Shown piece by piece: positions 8,352-17,342 of a stretch of DNA of 64,000 nt (position 1 is its first letter; each line of letters starts with the position of its first letter). The notes beneath the pieces are model-generated. The model was given only the letters and a program-made list of their open reading frames with translations. It made no database searches and was not told the origin of the DNA. Made by a program: the position numbers and the translations under genes. Source of the stretch: Saccharibacillus alkalitolerans (GTDB lineage: Bacteria; Bacillota; Bacilli; Paenibacillales; Paenibacillaceae). The stretch lies in the NCBI RefSeq assembly GCF_011090185.1, contig NZ_JAAFGS010000001.1:806001-870000 (forward strand). The letters are read 5' to 3'.

Positions 8352-9614
8352 TTGAAGAGAAAATTGGGGGCATTAGTAACAAGTTTCGCAGTAGCGGCTA
8401 CAGTGCTGGCGGGGTGCGGAAGCAGCAACGCCAACGATCCGAAGACCATTACGTTTTGGACGCCGCTGACTGGCGAAGACGGCGCGTATATGGATAACCT
8501 GGTCAAGGAGTATAATGCGACTAATCCCGAGATCAAGGTCAAACACGTTGTAACCTCTGACATGTACACGAAAATTTCGACGGTATTGAGCTCGGGCAAA
8601 GGCGTACCGGATCTGACGATCATCCACGCCGACCGCGTACCGGGTTACGTGAAGCAGAAGCAGCTGGAACCGATGACGGCAGTCATGCAAGCGCAACCAG
8701 AGCTGAAAGAAGCTAACTTCCTGCCTCAAGCCTGGGGCGCCGGCAACATCGATGGAACTCAGTATACCGTTCCGCTCGATATCCACAGCAACGTTATGTA
8801 TTACAACAAAGACCTGTTGAAAAAATACGGGGCCGAAAGCTTCCTCGACGACAACAACGTAACGATCGACGAAATCCTGAGCCTGAAAGGCAAGCTTGAC
8901 GAAGGCGATTATGTCGTGAACGACGCGCTGATCGGCTGGGTCATGCTGGCGCAAATTCAGAACCTGGGCGGCGACATCCAAAAAGACGGAAAACCTGCGG
9001 TCAACACGGACGTCATGAGACAGGCGATCGAAGACGTCAAAAAGATCAACGATGCCGGCCTGATGACGCCGTTCGGCGAAGACGGATACCTGATGTTCCA
9101 GTCGGGCAACGTTCTGTTCTCGACAGACGGCACATGGAGCTCCACGGCTCACGCATCCGTCGAAAACCTGAACTTCGGCGTGACGAACGTCTACTCGGCA
9201 AGCCCGGACAAATTCACGAACCGCGCTTCGTCCCACATGTTCGCGATGTTCAACAGCGAGCAGCGCACGGACGAAAAAGAGCAGGGCATCGCGGCGTTCC
9301 TCGAGTTCATTCGCAGCCATTCCGTCGAGTGGGCGAAAGCGGGACAAATCCCGGCAAGTAAAGAAGTCGTGGAAAGTCCAGAATTCAAGAACTACATGCA
9401 GTCCTTCTTCACTTCGAACGAAGAAGAGACCAAATCGCTTTACATCTATACGTACGAGTACTATCCGTACATCGCCGAAGCGGTCGACAAATACGTGGGC
9501 GATCTCATTCGCGGCAACACGCCGATCGACGAAGGGCTGCAGGCGATGCAGAAGGAAGTCGAAGACAAGATCGGGGAATCGAACGGCGGAGCCGCGGCCG
9601 ACTCCGGCAAATAA
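8352..9614 (+). CDS. Sugar ABC transporter substrate-binding lipoprotein (family 1)
   Basis: A 420-residue protein starting at TTG 8352, 8 nt after AGGAGG. The N-terminus is a lipoprotein signal (KRKLGALVTSFAVAATVL, then lipobox LAGC with Cys about residue 21). The mature part has family-1 solute-binding features: ITFWTPLTGEDGAYMDNLV near the start and the Trp-rich GAGNIDGTQYTVPLDIHSN pattern seen in sugar binders. It would capture an oligosaccharide outside the membrane and pass it to the two permeases encoded next. No ATPase gene is nearby; a shared MsmK/MsmX-type ATPase encoded elsewhere is usual for such systems. The GH43 enzyme downstream suggests arabino-oligosaccharides as ligand, which is inference. 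Confidence 0.93.
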   Translation: MKRKLGALVTSFAVAATVLAGCGSSNANDPKTITFWTPLTGEDGAYMDNLVKEYNATNPEIKVKHVVTSDMYTKISTVLSSGKGVPDLTIIHADRVPGYVKQKQLEPMTAVMQAQPELKEANFLPQAWGAGNIDGTQYTVPLDIHSNVMYYNKDLLKKYGAESFLDDNNVTIDEILSLKGKLDEGDYVVNDALIGWVMLAQIQNLGGDIQKDGKPAVNTDVMRQAIEDVKKINDAGLMTPFGEDGYLMFQSGNVLFSTDGTWSSTAHASVENLNFGVTNVYSASPDKFTNRASSHMFAMFNSEQRTDEKEQGIAAFLEFIRSHSVEWAKAGQIPASKEVVESPEFKNYMQSFFTSNEEETKSLYIYTYEYYPYIAEAVDKYVGDLIRGNTPIDEGLQAMQKEVEDKIGESNGGAAADSGK

Positions 9615-9625
9615 CCCGGCTGATC

Positions 9626-9661
9626 AAGCGGGTTGAAGGAATCAAACCGATATGCCCGCTT
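9626..9661 (+). other. Intercistronic stem-loop between binding-protein and permease genes
   Basis: The arms AAGCGGG (9626-9632) and CCCGCTT (9655-9661) pair, with no following T run. Such hairpins after binding-protein genes commonly stabilise the upstream message so that the binding protein is made in excess; that role is inferred here. The rest of the 208-nt gap shows no gene. Confidence 0.4.
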
Positions 9662-9822
9662 ACGTCATCTCCCCATACGGCAGTTCGTTCGCAATCCGGT
9701 GTTCCGGCCTCCTTCCAAGGGAGGTCGCGCCGGGGACGGCAGCAGAGGGGAACGGCGAAGGGCATATTGTTTTTTTCCGGACCGCCGATCCGACAGAGTC
9801 TTGAGAGGAGAACTGAAAGCCT

Positions 9823-10701
9823 ATGAAAAAGAAGCTGAATCTGGCTCCCGCCTTATTCGTGGGACCGCATTTGATCTTGTTCCTCGTATTCGTCGTCATC
9901 CCGACGATTTACGGAATTTACGCTTCGTTTACGCAGTGGAACCTGGCGGGCTCCCCGAACTGGGTAGGGTTTGCCAACTATAAAACGATTCTGTTCGATA
10001 CGGATTCGACGTTCCACATGCAGTTCTTTAACGGTCTTAAAAACACGCTTCTGTTCGTTCTGTTCACCGTACCGCCGCTTATCGTTCTTCCGCTGATGAT
10101 CGCGGTGGCGCTGTCGCACAAAAAGGTCAAAGGCAAAACGTTCATTCAGTCCGTTCTCTACGTGCCGGGACTCATCTCCATTTCGGCCGCGGCACTGATC
10201 TTCACGCTCATTTTCAACAAACAGCTCGGCGTGACCAGCAATGTATTCGGTTCGACCATCGCCTGGGCGACGCACCAGCCTTACGCTTGGCTCACGATCG
10301 TCGTGCTGACGATCTGGGGCGGCATCGGCGGCAACATGATCATCTATCGCGCTTCCATCAGCGGGGTGGCGGAAGAGCTTTATGAATCGGCCGAGCTGGA
10401 CGGCGCGGGCCCGATTCGTAAATTTTTCAGCATCACGCTGCCTTCGATCAACTTCCCGTTGATCTATACGTTCGTTATGACGACGGCAGGCGCATTCAAC
10501 GTCTTCGGACAGCCGCTTATGATGACCGAAGGCGGACCGCAGCAGAGCACGTCGGTTCTCATGATGTATATTCGCCAGCTGGCATTCGGCACCGGCGAAT
10601 CGATCGCGGGGATGGCTTCCGCGATGGCCGTTCTGCTTGGACTCGTAATCCTGGTCGTTTCGGCCCTGCAGTACTACGTCATGAACCGCAACGCCAACTG
10701 A
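9823..10701 (+). CDS. Sugar ABC transporter permease, MalF/UgpA type
   Basis: A 292-residue inner-membrane protein with six predicted helices, starting at ATG 9823 after GAGAGGAGAACTG. The first helix PALFVGPHLILFLVFVVIP and the motif IYASFTQWNL are typical of family-1 sugar permeases. The EAA loop, EELYESAELDGAGPIRKFFS, near residues 185-205, is the docking site for the ATPase. It would pair with the permease at 10797 and the lipoprotein at 8352 as an importer for a di- or oligosaccharide. The length is standard and no defect is seen. Confidence 0.94.
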   Translation: MKKKLNLAPALFVGPHLILFLVFVVIPTIYGIYASFTQWNLAGSPNWVGFANYKTILFDTDSTFHMQFFNGLKNTLLFVLFTVPPLIVLPLMIAVALSHKKVKGKTFIQSVLYVPGLISISAAALIFTLIFNKQLGVTSNVFGSTIAWATHQPYAWLTIVVLTIWGGIGGNMIIYRASISGVAEELYESAELDGAGPIRKFFSITLPSINFPLIYTFVMTTAGAFNVFGQPLMMTEGGPQQSTSVLMMYIRQLAFGTGESIAGMASAMAVLLGLVILVVSALQYYVMNRNAN

Positions 10702-10796
10702 TCGGTCCCACGCGCGGGAATTGAGCAGGGAGCGGCGCCCGCGCCGGAGCATTCGGCAGGGCGTCCGTCGCAAGATACGAAAAAGGGTGGTGCATT

Positions 10797-11693
10797 ATGT
10801 CAAACCAGGTAATGGATTTGGATAAAGGCGCGGTAGCGGTCGGCCGCAAACGCGCGAAAGTCAGTGTCTCGCAGATCGTGGCTTATGTATTCCTGGGCCT
10901 GCTCTGTCTCGTTTGGATCATTCCGGTCGTATTCGGAATCACGACATCGTTCCGTTCCCAGACCGAAGTCGTCAGCACCGGCTTCCGGCTGCTGCCGGTC
11001 AACTGGATTACGGACAATTATACCGCAATCTTGGAAAATACGTCGACCGCGCCGATTTTGCGCTGGCTGATGAACTCCATCATCATCGCGACATCGCATA
11101 CGCTTCTGGTGGTCGTCGTCATTTCGTTGACGGGCTACGGCTACGCGCGGATGAATTTCCGCGGACGCAACGTCCTGTTCTTCTCGCTGCTGGGCATTTC
11201 GTTCTTCCCGGCCGTCGTCAACCTGATTCCTTCTTACAAAATCATCGATGCGCTCGGCTGGGTCAACACGTCGTGGGCCATGATCATTCCGGGCCTCGCC
11301 GGCATGGGGAACATCTTCCTGGTACGTCAGTTTATGCTCGGCATTCCGAAAGACCTCGACGAATCCGCAAAAGTGGACGGAGCGAGCGACTTCCGCATTT
11401 ACTTCTCGATCATGCTTCCGCTGATCAAGCCGGTTCTGATCGTCTGCGCGCTGTTCTCGTTCACCGGTTCTTGGAACGACTTCCTGTGGCCGGTTATCGT
11501 CTATACCGACGTCGACAAAATGCCGGTTACCGCGGGCCTGCTGCTGCTGCAGGACATCTACGGCAACTACCGCATGATCGGACAGCTGATGGGTTCGGCG
11601 ATTCTGGCGATTATCCCGACGCTTGCCCTGTTCCTGTTCGCTCAAAAGTATTTCGTGCAGTCGATCAACCTGAACTCCGGGATCAAAGGCTGA
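10797..11693 (+). CDS. Sugar ABC transporter permease, MalG/UgpE type
   Basis: A 298-residue membrane protein, the second permease of the importer. It has an N-terminal cytoplasmic stretch of about 25 residues, six helices, and the EAA loop KDLDESAKVDGASDFRIYFS about residues 188-210. GSWNDFLWPVIV near residue 225 is characteristic of MalG-like CUT1 permeases. ATG 10797 follows AAAGGGTGG. It sits 95 nt after the first permease gene with no terminator between, so it is in the same operon. The 318-nt space that follows contains a long hairpin rather than a T-tailed terminator. Confidence 0.94.
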   Translation: MSNQVMDLDKGAVAVGRKRAKVSVSQIVAYVFLGLLCLVWIIPVVFGITTSFRSQTEVVSTGFRLLPVNWITDNYTAILENTSTAPILRWLMNSIIIATSHTLLVVVVISLTGYGYARMNFRGRNVLFFSLLGISFFPAVVNLIPSYKIIDALGWVNTSWAMIIPGLAGMGNIFLVRQFMLGIPKDLDESAKVDGASDFRIYFSIMLPLIKPVLIVCALFSFTGSWNDFLWPVIVYTDVDKMPVTAGLLLLQDIYGNYRMIGQLMGSAILAIIPTLALFLFAQKYFVQSINLNSGIKG

Positions 11694-12011
11694 TTGCCTT
11701 TTCTCCCCGGATTGTATAACGCAAGTTTTAAAGAAGCCGGGAGGCTTCATGCATTCGAATTTCTTATCAACCCAACCAAACAGAAAAGCTTGCAGCCGAC
11801 TTCCATCGGCTTTGCACGGGCCAAGCGGAGGAGACAGAGATTCTGCAGAAGCGCAGCGTTCGCCTTTGAAGCCGGATTTCCACCTTGTCAAAGGGTTAGC
11901 AAATAAAGAAATCCGGCTTCGACAGCGATCGTAAGAACTCTATCTCCGGAGCGTCTGCGCACGTGCGGACGTTGATGTAAAGTCGGCTTCAAGTCATAAG
12001 GAGCCGAGACC
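11694..12011 (+). other. Gene-free 318-nt spacer with inverted repeats before the GH43 gene
   Basis: No coding sequence is supported here. It holds GAAGCC-GGGA-GGCTTC (11733-11748), a short GCCGA/TCGGC hairpin near 11795-11810, and a perfect 13-bp inverted repeat with arms GAAGCCGGATTTC (11868-11880) and GAAATCCGGCTTC (11908-11920). The last lacks a T run, so it looks like an RNA-processing or stabilising element rather than a terminator. AAGGAG at about 11997-12002 serves the GH43 gene. Confidence 0.6.
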
Positions 12012-12992
12012 ATGACTCATTACGACCTGCCCAATCCTCTGATCGAACAAAGGGCCGACCCCTTCATCTACAAGCACGCCGACGGTTATTACTACTTTAC
12101 GGCTTCCGTGCCGGAATATGACCGCATCGAGCTGAGACGCTCTGCTACGTTGGAAGGCCTTCGCGACGCGGAAGCCAAGAGCATTTGGTTCAAATACGAC
12201 AAAGGCCCGATGAGCGCCAATATCTGGGCTCCGGAAATCCATTATATCGACGGCAAATGGTACGTCTACTTTGCGGCCGCCCACACGTCGGAGACGCAGG
12301 AAGGCTTATTCGACCACCGTATGTTCGCGATCGAAAACGATTCCGTTAATCCGCTTGAAGGACAATGGGTCGAAAAAGGACAGATCAAAACGAAATGGGA
12401 GTCGTTTGCTCTGGATGCGACCTCGTTCGAGCATCGCGGCGTCCGTTATTATGTTTGGGCGCAAAAAGATCCGGACATCGCCGGCAACTCCAACCTGTAC
12501 ATCTCGGAAATGGAAAACGCCTGGACGCTGCGCGGCGAGCAGGTCTGCATTTCGACGCCCGAGTACGAATGGGAAAAAATCGGGTTCCTCGTCAACGAAG
12601 GCGCGGCGATTCTGAAAAGAAACGGCCGAATCTTCATGACGTTCTCCGGCAGCGCGACCGATTCCAACTACTGCATGGGCCTGCTGACGGCGGACGAGGA
12701 CAGCGACCTGTTGGATCCGAAATCCTGGGTCAAGACGCCGGTTCCGGTATTCCGCACTTCCGAAGAAAACGGACAGTACGGACCGGGTCACAACAGCTTT
12801 ACCGTATCGGAAGACGGCAAGCTGGATCTGCTCGTCTATCACGGCAGAAGTTACAAAGAGATCGTCGGCGATCCGCTGTACGATCCGAACCGCCATACTC
12901 GCGTACAGGTCATCGAGTGGAACGAAGACGGCACGCCGAACTTCGGCACGCCGAGACCGGACTCGACGGCTGAAAAAGCGGTACAGTCTTAA
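12012..12992 (+). CDS. GH43-family glycosidase, probably alpha-L-arabinofuranosidase
   Basis: A 326-residue protein without signal peptide, so it acts in the cytoplasm on imported oligosaccharides. GH43 five-bladed propeller landmarks are present: RADPF with the likely general-base Asp16, the blade-two WAPE motif with Glu75, and NEGAA with Glu196 as the likely general acid. YYYFTASVPEYDRIELRRS and YGPGHNSF are typical of the arabinofuranosidase branch. GH43 enzymes invert at the anomeric carbon and release arabinose or xylose. Position at the end of the importer operon supports hydrolysis of the transported sugar. Substrate choice between arabinan and arabinoxylan fragments cannot be made from the sequence alone. 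Confidence 0.9.
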   Translation: MTHYDLPNPLIEQRADPFIYKHADGYYYFTASVPEYDRIELRRSATLEGLRDAEAKSIWFKYDKGPMSANIWAPEIHYIDGKWYVYFAAAHTSETQEGLFDHRMFAIENDSVNPLEGQWVEKGQIKTKWESFALDATSFEHRGVRYYVWAQKDPDIAGNSNLYISEMENAWTLRGEQVCISTPEYEWEKIGFLVNEGAAILKRNGRIFMTFSGSATDSNYCMGLLTADEDSDLLDPKSWVKTPVPVFRTSEENGQYGPGHNSFTVSEDGKLDLLVYHGRSYKEIVGDPLYDPNRHTRVQVIEWNEDGTPNFGTPRPDSTAEKAVQS

Positions 12993-13064
12993 GACCGCAT
13001 CTTGCCGATAAAGAAAAAGTCCGAACCAGACGCGCTGAAGCGCCGCCTATTCGGACGAACGAAG

Positions 13065-13113
13065 GCTCCTGCCTGCTTAGGGGATTTTTCCCGAAGCCGA
13101 CAGGAGCTTTTTT
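13065..13113 (+). terminator. Terminator after the GH43 gene
   Basis: The arms GCTCCTG (13065-13071) and CAGGAGC (13101-13107) enclose a smaller GGGGA/TTCCC hairpin and are followed by six T. It closes the arabinoside operon. Confidence 0.8.
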
Positions 13114-13232
13114 GCATGAAGCCGGCCTAACTCGATTTGTCCATCCTGACGCATAGGCTTTGTGCGTCGGCGCTGTTTTCGTTAAGATGGAGAAAGAATA
13201 AAGAGAATTTTGGAGCTTGGGAGGAAGCATAC

Positions 13233-14015
13233 ATGCGCAAGGGTATACGACTGAAAGGCGGCATCGACGATAAAAGCTTCGAAAACCGGTTGAAATACGA
13301 TCCGGAGATTGTGGAACTGTATTTGACCGAACAGGATATGGAACGAACCCCTTTAATCCGCGAGCGGATCCGGGCAATGAATCGCAGGGGGATCGGAGCC
13401 TATATGCACCATCCGTCGAGGTACCGCGGAGCTTACCTGGATATCGGAAGCGAAGATCCTCGAATGAGAACTTTTTACCGCGAATCGACGGCGGAGCTGC
13501 TGAAGATTTGCGAAGAAGAAGGAGCGAGATGCGTCATTCATGCCCATTACGTCGGGATGGGATGCGCGTCGGCCGACCGGGAAGCGACGATCGCGCTGCG
13601 GGAGGAGATCCGCTCGATCCCCGGATTCGACAGCGGGCTGCTGCTCTGGGAAGACTCGACCGAAGGGCTTTTTTGCTACAGCAACCCGTATTTGATCGAC
13701 GACCTGATCGTTCCTCTGAATCTGCCGCTGAACGTGGACGTCAGCCATACGTTTATCGGGTTCCGGGGCGACAACGACAAGCTCTGCGAAGTGCTGGAGA
13801 GGACTGCTCCGTACGCGCGTTACTATCATCTTGTCGACAGTATGGGAGAGCGGCATGACTCGCTTCCGCTCGGCGAAGGCCGGATCGATTGGGTCCGCGT
13901 CAAGCCGTACGTGGAAGCCAAAGACTTCATTTTCGAAATCAATTTGACCGGAGACCACACCGACTGTTCGCCGATGGTGGACAGTGCGGCTTTTTTTGCG
14001 ACGATCGGATCCTGA
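13233..14015 (+). CDS. Sugar-phosphate isomerase/epimerase-like TIM-barrel protein
   Basis: A 260-residue cytoplasmic protein. ATG 13233 follows GGGAGGAAG; upstream codons lack a ribosome site. The pattern fits the xylose-isomerase-like (AP endonuclease 2) barrel: RGIGAYMHHPSRYRGAYLDI, GARCVIHAHYVGMG, SGLLLWEDSTEG (Glu and Asp suited to metal binding), LPLNVDVSHTFIGFRGDNDK, YYHLVDSMGERHDSLPLGEG, and a final acidic KDFIFEINL. The Glu, Asp/His, His and Glu residues at strand ends match the metal ligands of this superfamily. The substrate is unknown. It stands 23 nt upstream of hssR with no terminator between, so it may share a transcript with the haem-sensing genes. Confidence 0.8.
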   Translation: MRKGIRLKGGIDDKSFENRLKYDPEIVELYLTEQDMERTPLIRERIRAMNRRGIGAYMHHPSRYRGAYLDIGSEDPRMRTFYRESTAELLKICEEEGARCVIHAHYVGMGCASADREATIALREEIRSIPGFDSGLLLWEDSTEGLFCYSNPYLIDDLIVPLNLPLNVDVSHTFIGFRGDNDKLCEVLERTAPYARYYHLVDSMGERHDSLPLGEGRIDWVRVKPYVEAKDFIFEINLTGDHTDCSPMVDSAAFFATIGS

Positions 14016-14037
14016 GCGGGGAGAAGGAGGACGGAGA

Positions 14038-14715
14038 ATGAAAAAAGTGCTGATCGCCGACGACGACGCCCATATCCGAACGCTGCTGCGCACGGTGCTG
14101 ACGCAGGAGGGTTACCGGGTCGTCGAAGCGAGGGACGGAGACGAAGCCGCGGCGAGGTTGGCGGAATCGCCGGTAGATCTGGCCATACTGGACGTGATGA
14201 TGCCCGGACGAAGCGGTCTGGATCTGTGCACGGACATTCGCGCCTCGTACGATATTCCGGTCATTCTGCTGACGGCGCGCGAACAGCTGACGGACAAAGA
14301 AGCCGGCTATGCGCACGGAACGGACGATTATATCACCAAGCCATTCGAACCGAGGGAGCTGCTGTTCCGCATGAACGCCTTGTTCCGACGCTACTCGCTC
14401 GCTTCGAGCGAAAAAATCCGGCTGAATCGTCTGACCGTCGACCGCAAAAATCACGAGGTGACCGACGGGGACGCCGTCCTGCTGCTGCCGCTGAAGGAAT
14501 TCGAACTTTTGGCGCAGCTGGCGGAATATCCCGGCAGGCTGTTCGAACGCGGCGAATTGATCAGGCTCGTTTGGGGAGCGGACTACGAAGGGGACGAACG
14601 GACCGTCGACGTACATATCAAACGGCTGCGGCAGCGGTTTGCCGATTACGGAGACGAATTCGCCATCCGAACGGTGCGGGGAATCGGATACAAGCTGGAG
14701 GTGGCCCGGAAATGA
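14038..14715 (+). CDS. hssR: OmpR-family response regulator, HssR-like
   Basis: A 225-residue protein. ATG 14038 follows AGGAGGACGGAGA. The receiver domain has the acidic pair DDD near residues 8-10, phospho-acceptor Asp52 in LAILDVMMPG, and Lys in YITKPFEPRELL. The C-terminal winged helix ends with VDVHIKRLRQRF and RTVRGIGYKLEV. The name rests on three things: length, the adjacent kinase with an HssS-type sequence, and a GTTCATAnT direct repeat in front of the hrtBA-like transporter, as in the staphylococcal haem sensor system. It would activate the exporter when haem accumulates. The stop overlaps the kinase start as ATGA. Confidence 0.85.
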   Translation: MKKVLIADDDAHIRTLLRTVLTQEGYRVVEARDGDEAAARLAESPVDLAILDVMMPGRSGLDLCTDIRASYDIPVILLTAREQLTDKEAGYAHGTDDYITKPFEPRELLFRMNALFRRYSLASSEKIRLNRLTVDRKNHEVTDGDAVLLLPLKEFELLAQLAEYPGRLFERGELIRLVWGADYEGDERTVDVHIKRLRQRFADYGDEFAIRTVRGIGYKLEVARK

Positions 14716-16118
14716 GACTTCGACTTGCGCCCGGACGTGCGACCGAAAGCCTGTACGTGCGCGTCTGCCTGACGACGCTGCTGGCCGTCGGGGTAGGCGC
14801 GCTGCTCGGCTTTCTCGTTTCCAACGTGCATTATCATACGAGCCTCAAACCGTTCAACGATGCCAAGCTGTCGGGAATTGCCTATGAGGTGAAACGGATG
14901 GCCGAGCTGCGTCCCGATGCGGCCGACGAATATCTGGAAAGCGCGGCGGGACTCGGATACGAGCTGTACGTGACCGACGGAGACGGGTTCGAAAAGTTTT
15001 ACGGACGCCCGTTTCGCGAACGCGATCTGAAGTCCGAATCGGTACGGGAGGTGCTCGGCGGCGGCGAATACCACGGCGTAGCCGACTTCCCGAACCGACC
15101 GTTTATCACCGGATTTTTCGACAATCGGCTCAGCAACACGGTCGGCGTTCCGCTGGAGCTGGACGGACGCCGAACGGCGCTCTTTTTGCGTCCGGACGTT
15201 ATTCTGCAGTTCGGCGAACTGCGCAGTTTTTTTGCGATGATCGGACTGCTTACGGTAGCGTTCAGCATCGCGATTCTGCTGATTGCCACCCGCTATCTGG
15301 TCAAGCCGATCACGCGCATGACGGCGGCCACGAAGGAAATCGCGGACGGGCGGTACGAGATCGAACTGCCGACGGGAAGGCGCGACGAGATCGGACAGCT
15401 GGCGGGACATTTTATGACGATGAGCCGGGACCTATCGCGTTTGGAAGAGTCGCGCAGGGAATTCGTCGCCAACGTTTCGCACGAAATTCAGTCGCCGCTG
15501 ACTTCCATTCAAGGGTTCGCGGCGGAATTGTCCGTGCCGGAGCTGCCTGATGCGCAGCGGCTGCGCTTCGCTTCGATCATCGGGGAGGAGAGCCGCAGAC
15601 TGTCCGCGCTGAGCCGCCAGCTGCTGCTGCTGTCCTCGCTCGACCGCATGGAAGACGGCTTGGTGCGCAGCCCTCTGAATCTGAAAACCGAGATCCGCCG
15701 AGCCGTCGAAGTGCTGGAGTGGCAGCTGAGCGAAAAAGGCATCGCGCTGCGTCTGTCCGTGCCCGACCATTTGCTGGTGATGGGAGACGCGACGCTGCTG
15801 GATCAAGTATGGATCAATTTGCTGTCGAACGCGGTCAAGCATATTCCCGAAGGACGGTCGATTACGGTAACGGCGGCAACCGAAGGGGAAGAGAACGTAC
15901 TGCGCTTCGCGGATACGGGGGACGGCATCGATCCGGCGAAGCTTCCCCTGCTGTTCGATCGGTTCTACCGGGGCGATCCGTCGCGTTCGGACGGCGGAAG
16001 CACGGGGCTGGGGCTTGCAATCGCCAAAAAAATCGTGAATCTGCACGGCGGAACCATCTCCGCCGAGAGCGAACGAGGGCGGGGTTCCGTCTTTGCCGTG
16101 AAGCTGCCGAAATTGTAA
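14712..16118 (+). CDS. hssS: Sensor histidine kinase, HssS-like
   Basis: A 468-residue membrane kinase. The first helix (about residues 18-40) is followed by an extracytoplasmic sensor of about 130 residues, a second helix (about 175-195), a HAMP linker, the phospho-acceptor helix FVANVSHEIQSPLTS with His257, and an ATPase domain with N box LLSNAVKHIPEG, G1 DTGDGID and G2 STGLGLAIAKK. The Gln after HEI and the sensor stretch FITGFFDNRLSNTVGVPL fit my recollection of HssS proteins. It overlaps hssR by 4 nt. Its product would sense haem or haem-induced membrane damage and phosphorylate HssR. Confidence 0.85.
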   Translation: MRLRLAPGRATESLYVRVCLTTLLAVGVGALLGFLVSNVHYHTSLKPFNDAKLSGIAYEVKRMAELRPDAADEYLESAAGLGYELYVTDGDGFEKFYGRPFRERDLKSESVREVLGGGEYHGVADFPNRPFITGFFDNRLSNTVGVPLELDGRRTALFLRPDVILQFGELRSFFAMIGLLTVAFSIAILLIATRYLVKPITRMTAATKEIADGRYEIELPTGRRDEIGQLAGHFMTMSRDLSRLEESRREFVANVSHEIQSPLTSIQGFAAELSVPELPDAQRLRFASIIGEESRRLSALSRQLLLLSSLDRMEDGLVRSPLNLKTEIRRAVEVLEWQLSEKGIALRLSVPDHLLVMGDATLLDQVWINLLSNAVKHIPEGRSITVTAATEGEENVLRFADTGDGIDPAKLPLLFDRFYRGDPSRSDGGSTGLGLAIAKKIVNLHGGTISAESERGRGSVFAVKLPKL

Positions 16119-16124
16119 TTTGCC

Positions 16125-16157
16125 GTTCATACTCCGTTCATTTTGCGCGACTAGACT
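16125..16157 (+). promoter_or_regulatory. HssR-box direct repeat and promoter of hrtBA
   Basis: GTTCATACT (16125-16133) and GTTCATTTT (16136-16144) form a direct repeat with 2-nt spacing. This matches the described HssR site, GTTCATATT-N2-GTTCATATT. A TAGACT -10 box lies at 16152-16157. The repeat covers the -35 region, as expected for an activator of the OmpR class. It separates the sensor genes from the exporter genes. Confidence 0.85.
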
Positions 16158-16220
16158 GAGGGCACAGGTTGAAAAACCGCGGCTCGGATCAAGGCGGGCC
16201 GGATGACGGAGGAGGAACGA

Positions 16221-17342
16221 ATGATGTTTTTGGCTTTGCGGGAAATCCGTTTTTCCAAGACCCGGTATGTGCTGATCGTGACCATTATGCTGCTCGTGTC
16301 GTTTCTGGTGCTGTTCGTGACGGGACTTGCCAACGGTTTGGGGAATGCGACGTCTTCGGCGGTACGGAATATGTCGGCGGACCGTTTTATCGTGCAAAAG
16401 GATTCGGACGACCGCTTCGCCCGCTCCGCGCTGCATGCGGAGCAGATCGATCAGGCGCGGGCGGTCGCGGGAGCGGAAGGCGCCGAACCGCTCGGCGTGC
16501 AGATGACGACGGTGACGAAACGGGATTCGGAGAGCAAGATCGATATCGCGCTGTTCGGCGTTCCCGCCGGCGGTTGGCTGATGCCGGAGACGGCGGAAGG
16601 CAGCCGATTGACTGCTTCGGAAACCGGTCAAGTGCTTGCGGATCGCGATCTGGCCGAATCGGGCGTCGCCGTCGGCGATACGATCGTCGACGGCGCGACA
16701 GGGCTCGAGTGGACCGTCGTCGGCTTTACGGAAAATCAATCGTACAGCCACATGCCGGCGGTATGGATGAACGAGGCGGATTGGGCCGCTTATCGTTCCG
16801 AGCTGATGGCCGCGCGCGGCGGAGAAGCCGATCCGGCGTACAATGCCATTGCGCTTCGGGTATCGGACGCGCAGGCGGAGCGGTTGAATTCGACGCTGCC
16901 GGACGCCGAAGTCATCACGAAGTCGCAGGCTATCTCGGCTATTCCGGGTCACAAAGCGGAGCAGTCTTCGCTCCTGATGATGATCGCGTTTCTGTACGTG
17001 ATCTCGGCTTTCGTGCTGGCCGTCTTCTTCTACGTCATTACGATTCAGAAGACGAGCCAATTCGGCATTTTGAAGGCGATCGGAGCCAGGACCCGTTATC
17101 TGGCGGGCAGCGTGATCGCTCAGGTGCTGGTGCTCTCCTTCGGGAGCCTGGCGATCGGCGTGGCGTTGGTACTGGCCATGAAGGCCATGCTGCCGGCTTC
17201 GATGCCGTTTGCCTTAAGCGCGGGAACCGTCTTATCGAGCTGCGGATTATTCCTCGCCGTAGCGCTGATCGGCGGACTGGCCTCCGTCGTCAAGGTAGCC
17301 AGAACGGACGCGCTCGACGCGATAGGGAGGGCAGGGGCATGA
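16221..17342 (+). CDS. hrtB: ABC exporter permease, HrtB-like (FtsX/MacB type)
   Basis: A 373-residue membrane protein. An in-frame ATG at 16203 overlaps the ribosome site GGAGGAGGAA, so the ATG pair at 16221/16224 (MFLALREIRFSKTRY) is the real start. Topology is one N-terminal helix, a large extracytoplasmic domain (about residues 45-245), then three helices with the FtsX-like pattern FYVITIQKTSQFGILKAIGA. This matches HrtB, the permease that expels haem from the membrane and is found only with HrtA. The gene follows the HssR box directly. Gene order here is permease then ATPase, the reverse of staphylococcal hrtAB. Confidence 0.85.
   Translation: MMFLALREIRFSKTRYVLIVTIMLLVSFLVLFVTGLANGLGNATSSAVRNMSADRFIVQKDSDDRFARSALHAEQIDQARAVAGAEGAEPLGVQMTTVTKRDSESKIDIALFGVPAGGWLMPETAEGSRLTASETGQVLADRDLAESGVAVGDTIVDGATGLEWTVVGFTENQSYSHMPAVWMNEADWAAYRSELMAARGGEADPAYNAIALRVSDAQAERLNSTLPDAEVITKSQAISAIPGHKAEQSSLLMMIAFLYVISAFVLAVFFYVITIQKTSQFGILKAIGARTRYLAGSVIAQVLVLSFGSLAIGVALVLAMKAMLPASMPFALSAGTVLSSCGLFLAVALIGGLASVVKVARTDALDAIGRAGA

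Noticed and set aside
15432-17060. A 542-codon minus-strand frame opposite hssS and hrtB
   Set aside because: It spans two unrelated genes and the HssR box; its sequence is a His/Arg-rich shadow.
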